Source: Tritrichomonas musculus | Lineage: Eukaryota > Parabasalia > Tritrichomonadida > Tritrichomonadidae | DNA: 64,000 bases | Assembly: GCA_039105265.1 (NCBI GenBank) | Contig: JAPFFF010000031.1 | Span: 496,001-560,000 of the forward strand | Direction: 5' to 3' | In this document: piece after piece, positions 28,101 to 35,812 of the stretch | How the letters are laid out: each line of letters starts with the position of its first letter | Position numbering within the stretch: the first letter of the stretch is position 1 | Notes under the pieces: generated by a model | What the model was told of the DNA's origin: nothing | Seen by the model: only the letters and a program-made list of their open reading frames with translations | Database searches by the model: none | Program-made: the position numbers and the translations under genes

Positions 28101-30984
28101 ATGTCATCTTTGTGGTGAACATTTCTCATGGACTAATAAGCCAACATTAGATCGAATCAATAATGAAATAGGTCATGAATTATCCAATTGCAAACTTGCT
28201 TGTGAAGTATGTAATAGCCTTCGTGCGGCTGATGATGATAAGGTTACTCGTTTAAGAATCCAACTCAAGAAGTTCTGTAAAGTGAATCATTTGCCAATGA
28301 CTATTACCAATGAAGCTGAATATCATCGTTTACGTGCTGGTATAACTGGAGGTCTTTCAAATGTTATGCATCGAATTAATATTAGAGGTGAGTCTTACAT
28401 TACTCGTTTGAATTATGATTCCGAAACCAATAAAGTTGTTGTCAGATATACTGATAATGTTGTTTCACATGTAGTTGGAGTTGATTTCAATTCATTGTAT
28501 CCTTCAGCATGTTCTGGTAACTGGCATTCATTCAACAAATATCATGGGGGTATCATGTACATGCCTGGTTCAATGTTAAATTCATATGATTGCTATGATG
28601 AGAATGGTAAGCAGAAACCAAATGTATATCATACTTGTATGAGTATAATCAATTCCAAACATAGGTTTGATAAGAATCCCAAATTCATCTTTCATGCAAC
28701 TGTTAAGTTAGAATGTCCCAAAGATTTGATTAATGATTTCATTAATTTCCCACCTGTATTTCGCAATTTTGAAATCAAAAATGATGAAGAAACTATTGGA
28801 TCCTATATGTACAAATATGGTGTAGACAATAAGATCCATACTGTTGACAAATCTGATACCAAGCTTACAATGACTCTTGATACTAGAGGTGAATTCAAGA
28901 CATTTGGTTGCTATTATTTGTGGTTTCTCATTGACCATGGTTTGAAAATTGTTGATATCCAGAATGTTACAATATATGATTGCCATAGAGGTTTCAATGC
29001 ATTCGTTAATGAGTTTATGGGAGAGCGTCAGAAGATATTAAGTGGAGAGAAGTCTGGAAATGAGAAGTTCTATAAAATTAGTATGAATGGTTCTTATGGA
29101 TATGATGGTCTCAATACAGAACATTATGATAAAGTCAAGATTGTAGATCGTGATAGAGCCTTCATTGATATTGCAAGTGAAACTTATGTTAACGGATATC
29201 CAATTGCAAATGATTCATATATAATTCAACGTAAACCCAAGAATTTCCGATGTAAGACATGTGTTCAAGAGTCATTCTTCACTCTTGATAATGCAAAGTA
29301 TTGGTATTTGGTTTTCATTTATGACTTCCTTTTCAAATGTTTAGATGTTGAAAGAATGCATTTCACATCATGTGATACAGATAGCGTTTACTTTGCAATT
29401 GCTGGAGATATGAATAGACATGGTGAGCAAGTCTTCGATGCAATCGTTAAAGATAAAGAATTCTATGATAAATATGTTTATCAATTCATGCCAAATCCAA
29501 CTATTGGAACCGTTGCTGATGAGAAGAAAATATTGGGTGCTGCTGTTGAAAAATATGGTGATAATCAAGTTGCATTGTGTCCTAAATGTTATACCATTTG
29601 GAATAATAAAGAAAATGGTTCCATGGAAACTAAATCATTGAAAGTCAAAGGTGTATCATTGAAGCAAAATTGTAAAATCCATCCATCAAGTTATCTTAGT
29701 GTAATCAATGATAACAAAGTCTTTAAGGGTAAGAATATTAATCTCCAAATGAATCGTAAACATAATTCTGATGGAAAGATTTCAATACAAATGTCTAAGG
29801 TAACTATTAAGAAGAATGCGTTGGCTGGATTTCATAATAAAATGATAGTATTGGAAGATCAAACTTGCATTCCATTCATTAAAGGTTTGACTGCTAATGA
29901 TGTTGTTATCAAATCATGTGAAGAGTATGCAAATGAATGTGAAAATGAAATTAGAAATATCATGAAGAATGATGATTTAGATGTTGAATTGCTTGAGTTT
30001 GGAAAGAGCATTCCTGACAATAGTGATCCCAAAGGGGAATTTGCTGAAGCAAAAGGTGATATCTCTGTAAACATTGAATCAAATGAAATAGATACAAGTC
30101 ATTGGGATTTACCTTTGAGAACTAGATTTGATGAGAACTTCAAGATTGCATTTAATAAATCCAAATTTGGATCCTGTGATGGCAGACATATCGGTGACTT
30201 GAAATGTAGAAATCAGACTGGAATGGTGTTACGTGTAAACGAATGTCCTGGATTTGCAGTGATTGACATTGACATTAACAAAACATTACCTCAACAGAAG
30301 AGATTTGAAATCAAGCAATCATTACTTAACAAACTCTCTGAAGATGATATCATTGTCGAGTCTGGAAGTGGTAGTCTACATATTTATGTTAACCATAACA
30401 TTCCAGATTTGTATAAGAATGCATACGTTAAGTGTTTCAAATGTGATGAGTTCGATATTGATTACATTGCATCTGTCGATTGTGATAAGTGTCAAAGTAT
30501 AATGCTTCCTGATTCTGAAAATAAGAATGGAAGATATGAATTTTATCAAGGTAATTGGGATTCTGTTATCAAGAGAACTGCTACTGATGTTGTGAAAGAT
30601 TTAGGTATAGAGTTGGATTTATCAAGATATTCAAATATAAATGATTCAGATGATTTTGATAATGAGTCATTGACATACCTTTCTTCTGAAGAAGAGATGA
30701 AGTTAGTGGATGGATTGGTTGGAATGGAAGTTCATAATTATGCTTCAAAAATAGATGATAGACTTTCATTATTACCATTATTGTCAGCAATCAAATGTCT
30801 GTCCACAGAGAATCAATCCAAAGCATTACATAATGTTGAGTTCAAATGTAATTTGACATCCAAAGCTTCAATGAATTTTGAAAATGTCTGGATAGATGCA
30901 GATCCAAAGCATTCAAATGTTAATGTGTTGTATAAGATAATCCGATTGTATAATAGAGAATATTATAATAAAGTATTACATTAA
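25123..30984 (+). CDS. Polinton protein-primed family B DNA polymerase with primase-like C-terminus
   Basis: 1,953 aa, the element's replicase. Domains by eye: an N-terminal region with the OTU-like module common in Polinton polymerases (about 415-510, DGLCWYRFLAI). A zinc-binding CPKC...H...C follows (about 555-580). The 3'-5' exonuclease has TYDFETM (D626, E628), LGFNSAKFD (about 725) and YNDND (about 868). An HNH-like insert (994-1031) has CxxC, TLDRIN and CxxC. Polymerase motif A is VDFNSLYP (D1121), motif B KISMNGSYGY (about 1317), and motif C CDTDSV (1417-1422). The last 300 residues carry AVIDIDI (D1715, D1717), SGSGSLHIY (S1751, H1753) and FDIDYI, the pattern of an archaeo-eukaryotic primase/PrimPol catalytic domain. 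The fused primase-like domain is inferred from motifs only. The 3' end overlaps the convergent integrase gene by 4 bp. Confidence 0.93.
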   Translation: MSQQNARDAQEIYDQSFEDVWNSCVMLGIPEETLEAIADDTPYDDEFDSNFADNVLDIIVDKLDEMGYDGDATYGSVYWFAKGYNAKKEAEAIEAEAINELMNLPFQPEIKYLGIPHAPKHPKAPKRYIDSNDSAYLNYIKRKHFNVKDKVNDKVRDILRKRFNEKIEKENTQIHASKANYKRMLDDLRKQTVLLRPLAPKEMLELKPYSQKMFENQNQELLEYFEKYGHEFKSIDEENLKINEPYDEQKALARLEEARRKYPKDSEVVEKNQNKDPIVVYYLNKIHKLEDIFEYLENVVYKRERKPFKLTFEMGGIFEVPDKNVSPESDPTFDYEAREIIATKVKLDDTIPIVIQFSTDLDRVKYYIESNLHNHSTTASNVKLIYVSNVAFTVSRLVKISGKIDDLPVEFFKSKFIITDNEDDGLCWYRFLAICLDQKLSKTEKYYLKDRTSAARKLFCKDHGAEYTTRPTKAAQALLKSFNGMTLDEMKESAKKHQINVNIYCYDKESNRYDIDQQWYDEKFGNPFNALLFSQGNVIHIMYITNAESLTNIWICPKCKSYAIRGKNPKRMEIHKAHCDGKFHKNYIPERVSMPYCPHILNHPVYEYCVAHDLKWQPQRYYITYDFETMEQSVNESTGKSTVINSRLLPLSASCCIKSSKGLLTRHFDARSKDFIPEWLTFMFERAYEIVDDKVQLMKDMLKISDVEVIKKFDKGLLDVPVLGFNSAKFDSNLFKEYFNYTHHGMQWKVDNSSLIGTTSSLKQFILKTSTDKGMIGLRFIDAQAFISGGTLKQFGVDFGGAENSVKGTFPYEAVNSKNFDDVLSKSEPFKHKDFHSYLNQKNALSNKEYEEYLEDSKRFIDRWEYLLAYNDNDVEMMIKPIDNLIELNAKYGIDMLSNLSLSRNASEIKYAMAYKNFDIDYDYGVLNSKNTFKPTKEWWTYKVNSYYTQDEKWNAKQEKSKQPKPFRDLSKCVSEADFDAFMKIYEDPELGKCHLCGEHFSWTNKPTLDRINNEIGHELSNCKLACEVCNSLRAADDDKVTRLRIQLKKFCKVNHLPMTITNEAEYHRLRAGITGGLSNVMHRINIRGESYITRLNYDSETNKVVVRYTDNVVSHVVGVDFNSLYPSACSGNWHSFNKYHGGIMYMPGSMLNSYDCYDENGKQKPNVYHTCMSIINSKHRFDKNPKFIFHATVKLECPKDLINDFINFPPVFRNFEIKNDEETIGSYMYKYGVDNKIHTVDKSDTKLTMTLDTRGEFKTFGCYYLWFLIDHGLKIVDIQNVTIYDCHRGFNAFVNEFMGERQKILSGEKSGNEKFYKISMNGSYGYDGLNTEHYDKVKIVDRDRAFIDIASETYVNGYPIANDSYIIQRKPKNFRCKTCVQESFFTLDNAKYWYLVFIYDFLFKCLDVERMHFTSCDTDSVYFAIAGDMNRHGEQVFDAIVKDKEFYDKYVYQFMPNPTIGTVADEKKILGAAVEKYGDNQVALCPKCYTIWNNKENGSMETKSLKVKGVSLKQNCKIHPSSYLSVINDNKVFKGKNINLQMNRKHNSDGKISIQMSKVTIKKNALAGFHNKMIVLEDQTCIPFIKGLTANDVVIKSCEEYANECENEIRNIMKNDDLDVELLEFGKSIPDNSDPKGEFAEAKGDISVNIESNEIDTSHWDLPLRTRFDENFKIAFNKSKFGSCDGRHIGDLKCRNQTGMVLRVNECPGFAVIDIDINKTLPQQKRFEIKQSLLNKLSEDDIIVESGSGSLHIYVNHNIPDLYKNAYVKCFKCDEFDIDYIASVDCDKCQSIMLPDSENKNGRYEFYQGNWDSVIKRTATDVVKDLGIELDLSRYSNINDSDDFDNESLTYLSSEEEMKLVDGLVGMEVHNYASKIDDRLSLLPLLSAIKCLSTENQSKALHNVEFKCNLTSKASMNFENVWIDADPKHSNVNVLYKIIRLYNREYYNKVLH

Positions 30985-32846
30985 ATGTCAATTGCAAGCT
31001 TGCATCTTGGAATGAATTGTCTATTTTTGTTCTCATCTTCGACTTCATAATATCCTCCATGATAGTCAACAATGTGATACTTTCCTGGTTGAATGATAGA
31101 TCTTCTTTTAGCCATTGAATCCTTTTCATTATAAAGTTTCACTGGTGTGCCATTCTCTAGTTTAAATCCAACTCGACTTGTTACCTTTTCATTCTCTTTC
31201 ATGATTTGTCTAATTATATAGTTCTCTAGTTCTTCATCTTCTTGAACCATCTTTGGTGTAACATCAAAGCCAGCATATTTGGATAATGTTGTATGAGGTA
31301 CATTGTTATATTGATTGACAAGCTCTTTCATGATATTTGGTGTAATGATTCCAACTTCAATGTGATATGCCATGTCTCGAAGTGTGCGAATCACTCTATC
31401 AAGAATCCCTAAAGAACCATGCATTGGATCTGTTTTCGATTGCTTCTGTTCCTTTTTCATGAAGTCTGGATATACACCCATTTTCATTCTTGGGACTGGT
31501 TTGAATACAATATCATGTGAATCATAATAAGCCCATGTGTCATGTGCATCGAAAGCTTTCTCTCCATCACCTTGAAGGTATCGAACATCCATTCCTGATT
31601 TGATTAATGAGTCCAATGCATTGATGTATGTGTCTGCATTTTTAGAATATCTCATGTAATGTTGTTCTTGATTGTCGTGATTGGTTGTAGTGAAGACAGG
31701 TTTATTCATTGAAGCTGCATATAAGAATCTGGTGTTGACATTGATTGCAATGAGATATGCATACTTATCACAAAACATTATGTCAATGATGTAAGTCTTT
31801 TTTGGACAAACCTTGTGAAGCTGATATAGCTTCTTGTTCTGTTTTAATGGGAAGTATGATTTTGTAGATGTATCTGGAGACTCAATATCTGGAAAGAGAG
31901 ATTTCAATGCTTCAACCTTCTTTGGTGATTTGAAACCAATAGAATTCACTTGGATCTTCTCTGGAGCAATATTTGAGAGATGATGTTGAACATAGTATTG
32001 ATACCAATCTTCAATTGATGTTAACGAACTTGGCCAACCTCTAGTTAGCTTTTGAAAGTCAGCAAATGATATTGGACGTTTCTCATCTGGATGTGTTTTA
32101 AGGTATTTGATAAGCTTGTCTTCAAATGTGTCATCATAAGCAATTGTTGGTCTAGGTCTTCGAGGTTGAAGTTTACCTCTTTCATTTGTTGGTATCCATC
32201 TTTCATTATATTCTCTCCATAATTTTACCATATCTTCTGGATGAATATCCCATTCATTGAATACCTTATTTGCATAGAATTGAGTCTTGTTCTTCTGCTT
32301 TTTGAGATCAATGAGTCTATTTAATTCCTCATGAGCTGCTTGCAATCCTTGTTTACGTCTTTCAATCCTTTCACGTTTCTTGCGTTCTTGTTTCTCTATA
32401 GCATGACGTTTCTCGTATTCTTGATATTCGATAATATTTTTCTTTATATATTCCATATACTCAATGACTTCTTTGTTGATTGTAGCAACATTGATTTTAA
32501 TGAAGTTGTTCAATATATTCTCGTCTAACTTGATGTTAGGGCTGTCATAAATATGTTTGCGTTGATACCATTTAATGATTCTGTCACGAATGAATCTTGA
32601 AAATGTTGAATGGTTGCTGAGAAGATTATTTATTAATTTCAATGTTCTTGGATCCTTATAATAGTAATAGTTACCTTCATCATCCTCATCATCGAAAGTA
32701 AAACCAAAGAAAGGATTATAATTAAATGGTTTATCTGTATCAAAATTAACTGAATGATCTACACTACTTGGACCCCAAAGTATTGAGTTCTTGATGTATT
32801 GAATGATGTGATCCACGTTGTTGTTGAGTTCGTAAGTTTGATTCAT
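30981..32846 (-). CDS. Polinton rve-type integrase
   Basis: 621 aa from the first ATG (MNQTYELNNN). The basic, helical N-terminal half contains a Lys/Arg/Glu-rich coiled coil. The catalytic core starts at KKTYIIDIMFCDKYAYLI (about residue 350), with LQGDGEKAFD (about 424) and GILDRVIRTLRDMAYH (about 480), followed by YNNVPHTTLSKYAGFDVTP, typical of retroviral-type (rve) integrases of Polintons. The C-terminus (about 560-621) is SH3/chromo-like with GKYHIVDYHGGYYEV. In this family it inserts the linear element DNA, making 5-6-bp target duplications as seen here. The start is 61 bp from the divergent gene at 32908. Confidence 0.88.
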   Translation of the reverse strand: MNQTYELNNNVDHIIQYIKNSILWGPSSVDHSVNFDTDKPFNYNPFFGFTFDDEDDEGNYYYYKDPRTLKLINNLLSNHSTFSRFIRDRIIKWYQRKHIYDSPNIKLDENILNNFIKINVATINKEVIEYMEYIKKNIIEYQEYEKRHAIEKQERKKRERIERRKQGLQAAHEELNRLIDLKKQKNKTQFYANKVFNEWDIHPEDMVKLWREYNERWIPTNERGKLQPRRPRPTIAYDDTFEDKLIKYLKTHPDEKRPISFADFQKLTRGWPSSLTSIEDWYQYYVQHHLSNIAPEKIQVNSIGFKSPKKVEALKSLFPDIESPDTSTKSYFPLKQNKKLYQLHKVCPKKTYIIDIMFCDKYAYLIAINVNTRFLYAASMNKPVFTTTNHDNQEQHYMRYSKNADTYINALDSLIKSGMDVRYLQGDGEKAFDAHDTWAYYDSHDIVFKPVPRMKMGVYPDFMKKEQKQSKTDPMHGSLGILDRVIRTLRDMAYHIEVGIITPNIMKELVNQYNNVPHTTLSKYAGFDVTPKMVQEDEELENYIIRQIMKENEKVTSRVGFKLENGTPVKLYNEKDSMAKRRSIIQPGKYHIVDYHGGYYEVEDENKNRQFIPRCKLAIDI

Positions 32847-32907
32847 TTGGTTTTCGTTAAAGAGATATTTATGTGTTTGCTGGTGATATTTTAATGAGAA
32901 CCAAAGA

Positions 32908-33240
32908 ATGGAACCAAATATACCTGAGAATTTGCATCTGCAGAGCAGAATTTGTAAAACAAAAAGCAAAGTTTCCTACGGAAATGAATCTGTTAATGTA
33001 GATGCTGAGCAAGTATTAACATTACCTCCATTAAAGAAGAGACATGAACGTAAATCATTTGCAACACAGACATTGAAAATGATTGCATCAAGATTGCAAT
33101 ATTATCGAAAAATATTAGGTGAACCTGAATCAGAGAATCCCAAGAAAATGAAACAACGTGAACGAATCCAAAAGAAATATGATCATTGCATGAAAGTCAG
33201 ATTCTTATTAAATAGAGCTGCTCAAAATAGATATATTTGA
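32908..33240 (+). CDS. Polinton small basic protein, 110 aa, unknown
   Basis: ATG-started, divergent from the integrase gene. It is Lys/Arg-rich, with PPLKKRHERK, a helical middle (QTLKMIASRLQYYRKIL) and KKMKQRERIQKKYDHC near the end. I do not recognise the family. A small basic DNA-binding or virion-core role is possible but is inference from charge alone. An upstream T-rich AATG motif (32888-32898) matches that of other genes in the element. Confidence 0.55.
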   Translation: MEPNIPENLHLQSRICKTKSKVSYGNESVNVDAEQVLTLPPLKKRHERKSFATQTLKMIASRLQYYRKILGEPESENPKKMKQRERIQKKYDHCMKVRFLLNRAAQNRYI

Positions 33241-33245
33241 AAGAT

Positions 33246-33506
33246 ATGTCTAATAACTTTTTAATGCAAACGCAAATGAATATGAATGAGAGGTTTGTTC
33301 CATTGGTTGGTTTCGAGAATGATTACGAAATTATGATTGAGAGTCCAAATATCATTAAGCGAAAAGGTTCAAAATCATTCATACCTTTGGTAATGCGAAG
33401 CATGGGAATTATTGGAGAATGGTATAACAGAGATGGAATCGTTGCTGTTGAATTGAATGGCAAGATGTATCTCAAAAATGATTTGATTGAAAGACAATTT
33501 AAATAA
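33246..33506 (+). CDS. Polinton small protein with NUMOD4-like motif
   Basis: 86 aa from ATG 33246; the ATG at 33276 (MNMNERF) is equally plausible because the element's T-rich upstream motif (33257-33268) lies between them. The sequence ERFVPLVGFENDYEIMIESPN followed by GIVAVELNGKMYLKNDLIERQF follows the layout of NUMOD4-type DNA-binding modules that accompany HNH homing endonucleases (W/F-x-P-x-x-G-Y/F-x-x-x-Y-E, then G-x-x-x-V-x-L-x-G-K). No nuclease motif is present in this gene. The match is by eye and modest. Confidence 0.5.
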   Translation: MSNNFLMQTQMNMNERFVPLVGFENDYEIMIESPNIIKRKGSKSFIPLVMRSMGIIGEWYNRDGIVAVELNGKMYLKNDLIERQFK

Positions 33507-33534
33507 ATTAGATGCTAAATCTATTTTTGCATTA

Positions 33535-34215
33535 ATGAAAATGACTTTGAGGCAAGCACGTATACTATCCAGTGAGACAGATAATACGATAAAGCAAGAG
33601 CAACAGACTAATGTAAACATTAATATCAAACCAACTCAAAAGCATCCAAGAGCAAATTCCATCCCCCTTTATCCAAATGTTCAACCACTGAATCCAAATA
33701 TAAATTTTATTCAAGCTCCCCAACCGGAAGTTGCTCAACAGGTTGGTCCAATTACAAATACTCAGATGACGAATCCGGAATATCAATCAGTATCTCCACA
33801 ACCAACAAACAGTCCTTTCCATTTAGCACAAGACAGGGGTACACCAATGGTGCAAGATCAAAGATCTATCACAGATTTGGGAAATGAATTAGATGAGCTT
33901 GACAAGAAAAACAGATTTCTTGAAATGCTAGTTGAAATGTATGAGAACAATCCATTAAAAGTGAATTCATATGTTGTCTGTGAAAGCAAGTTGTTGATGG
34001 AAATGATCAAATTATTGACTGGATGTGAGAAAGTTGAATTAGTCTTGAATGAAGATATTGGTTGTGGCGGCTGTGGAGCTAGTTCTGGTAAGATCATCTA
34101 TGTTTCAAAAATATTAGTAACCAAAGAAGGTAAAACCGAAGACCTAAAATATGCTTATAATAACATTTACAGTCAATTCATCAAGTATGGAATATCATTG
34201 AAAATGACCTGTTAG
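33535..34215 (+). CDS. Polinton Q/P-rich protein, unknown
   Basis: 226 aa from the first ATG (MKMTLRQARIL), 28 bp after the previous gene. Residues about 20-120 are Gln/Pro/Asn-rich and disordered. A short coiled coil (LGNELDELDKKNRFLEMLVEM) follows, then a compact C-terminal region of about 80 residues with the Cys/Gly cluster IGCGGCGASSG and a closing TC. I do not recognise the family. The layout (disordered linker plus small globular end) is common for minor virion proteins, but that is inference. Confidence 0.5.
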   Translation: MKMTLRQARILSSETDNTIKQEQQTNVNINIKPTQKHPRANSIPLYPNVQPLNPNINFIQAPQPEVAQQVGPITNTQMTNPEYQSVSPQPTNSPFHLAQDRGTPMVQDQRSITDLGNELDELDKKNRFLEMLVEMYENNPLKVNSYVVCESKLLMEMIKLLTGCEKVELVLNEDIGCGGCGASSGKIIYVSKILVTKEGKTEDLKYAYNNIYSQFIKYGISLKMTC

Positions 34216-34267
34216 GTCACTTCGCTTTGCGAATGGTTTGCTAAATGCAAAAATAATGTTGATATTT

Positions 34268-35098
34268 TTAGAATTGGAATTCATCAAAGTATTTGGAGAT
34301 CTCTTCATGGAGTTTGGATAGATGCTTTTCGTTGATATTGATTATGCTTCCATTCATTTTATAATCAGATCCAGGAAATATCTTCTTAACTAATAATTTG
34401 ATATCTTCATTTGGAGTCATTGCAATTGGAAGATTCTCTCTATAAAACCAGTTCTCATCTGTATTTTTGAAATGCTTATTTACTTGTCTGAAGTTGTTTT
34501 TATGACGTCTCACAAGATGAAGTATAACATGTTCTGAATCAGGTGAGGGTTCTTTCCAAATCAAATATTTATAACAATTCTCTTTATTTGATGGAACCAT
34601 TCGAGGTCTTTGAGATTCAATATTTTGAGCTTGTTCTGCAATTACATCATCTTTGGCAGCAATAGTTTTAGTTAATTCTTCACGTTCTCTGGAAGCAATA
34701 TCATCAAGAAGTTTGCATATTCTGAGATGATATTTTCGACTTGCCCATACAGCTACATCATTAACTAAATATCGATGAACATAATAACCTTTCAATCCAG
34801 GTTTCAAATTCTTGCGATTTTCATATGGTTTTGCTTCCCTCGGAATTCCGAGGGTAGGCTTTTCTAGCTCAAATTCATCTAAAACATCTTTGGTTGACTG
34901 ATTTTCAAAATAATGATATGCTTGTTTATTTGAATCAAGGGCATTAATAATTGATTGCATCTGATACATATTATCTTTGATGGAGCGAATGATACGTAAC
35001 TGCTTATTATACTGGATCCATTCATAATCATCATTGATTCGTTCATAGATAAGTTTGTCATTGGTGTTTGCTTTGCTGTTGGCTGTAGTTGCTGACAT
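34268..35098 (-). CDS. Polinton KilA-N-domain protein
   Basis: 276 aa from the first ATG (MSATTANSKAN). After a helical N-terminus it has LKGYYVHRYLVNDVAVWASR (about 115-135) followed by KYHLRICKLLDDI. This is the KilA-N pattern (x-H-x-x-L-x-x-x-x-A-x-W-x-S/A-x-x-F/Y) found in DNA viruses and phages. A coiled-coil linker (EREELTKTIAAKDDVIAEQAQNIE) leads to a C-terminal domain like the one that follows KilA-N in large DNA viruses (YLIWKEPS...HLVRRHKNNF). KilA-N domains bind DNA; regulation of element genes is a reasonable inference. Upstream, at 35349-35369, lies a palindromic motif shared with the integrase region. Confidence 0.65.
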   Translation of the reverse strand: MSATTANSKANTNDKLIYERINDDYEWIQYNKQLRIIRSIKDNMYQMQSIINALDSNKQAYHYFENQSTKDVLDEFELEKPTLGIPREAKPYENRKNLKPGLKGYYVHRYLVNDVAVWASRKYHLRICKLLDDIASREREELTKTIAAKDDVIAEQAQNIESQRPRMVPSNKENCYKYLIWKEPSPDSEHVILHLVRRHKNNFRQVNKHFKNTDENWFYRENLPIAMTPNEDIKLLVKKIFPGSDYKMNGSIININEKHLSKLHEEISKYFDEFQF

Positions 35099-35812
35099 GT
35101 TATTCTTTGACCTTCTGATAAAAAGTTGGTAATGATTGAAAACAAATGAGTTTGAAAATGATTGGATATTCAATGAAATTTCTAAAGTGCAAATATGCAC
35201 TCTTGTCAAATCCTTCAAAATCAAATGCAAAAATGAATAGTTCTACTAATGTTTTGGACTTCCCAAGAGTATATTATTTTACAGAATTTTGAAGAATTTT
35301 TGACTTTTGCTTTTTTTTTTTTTGCTTTGCAAACTTCTCTTTGAGAATGCAAAGTTTCCATAGGAAATGTGACATGAAAAATATTTTGAAAAATTTTGGC
35401 TAATTATCACAATATATGTATGAAGGAATAGGGTTAGAACCAATTAAATACCAAATCGAAAACATATAAATGTTAGCGCTAACTGGTACAGTGGTAAGTC
35501 GTATCCATGGTAATCCGGAGTACCTGGTTCGATTCTCCTCGGTGCCGATTTTTCGTATTATTTCCGGTCCATATTTGCGATAGAGCCCAAGCGAACTAAA
35601 CACCTTGGGTAAGCTATTACTTGTGGATTATGGGGTAATATGGGCATTTGCCGGCATTTGCAATCCTTTGTAATGAAAGATTCGTTCTTTCCCCAGCCAT
35701 AGTGGATGCAGATCCTTTCCTATAAGGGATGATATAATCCCGGGTACATATTGTTCCTTATTCGAATGCAGTACGCATCCACGTAGACGGATTGGTTTTT
35801 GCATTTTTGCTT
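35099..35812. other. Noncoding segment between the KilA-N and fibre-like genes
   Basis: 714 bp inside the Polinton without a credible ORF. The left part is AT-rich with a T-run (35311-35325) and the palindrome TTTCC-N3-GGAAA (35349-35369). From about 35470 the base composition becomes more balanced than anywhere nearby, with Pol III-like boxes (listed separately) and local stems such as TCCTTT/AAGGGA near 35720. The mixed composition of 35470-35810 suggests a structured RNA or cis signal rather than spacer. Confidence 0.5.
35474..35553 (+). ncRNA. Pol III-like RNA unit (tRNA-like A box, B box, T-run)
   Basis: An A box TGGTACAGTGG (35484-35494) fits the consensus TRGYNNARNGG. A B box GGTTCGATTCT (35526-35536) fits GGTTCGANNCC except the last base. 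Spacing is 42 nt and a run of five T (35549-35553) follows, as for a Pol III terminator. I tried to fold a tRNA: acceptor and T stems pair poorly, so it is not a normal tRNA. It could be a tRNA-derived or adenovirus VA-RNA-like transcript of the element, a captured decayed tRNA, or chance. Confidence 0.35.

Noticed and set aside
35470-35550. A conventional tRNA gene
   Set aside because: A and B boxes are present, but acceptor and T-stem positions pair poorly and no clear anticodon arm forms, so I list it only as a Pol III-like unit.
35400-35603. 67-aa minus-strand frame over the Pol III-like region
   Set aside because: It starts with a non-ATG codon, has no recognisable features and overlaps the A/B boxes. 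It is a chance frame in better-balanced DNA.
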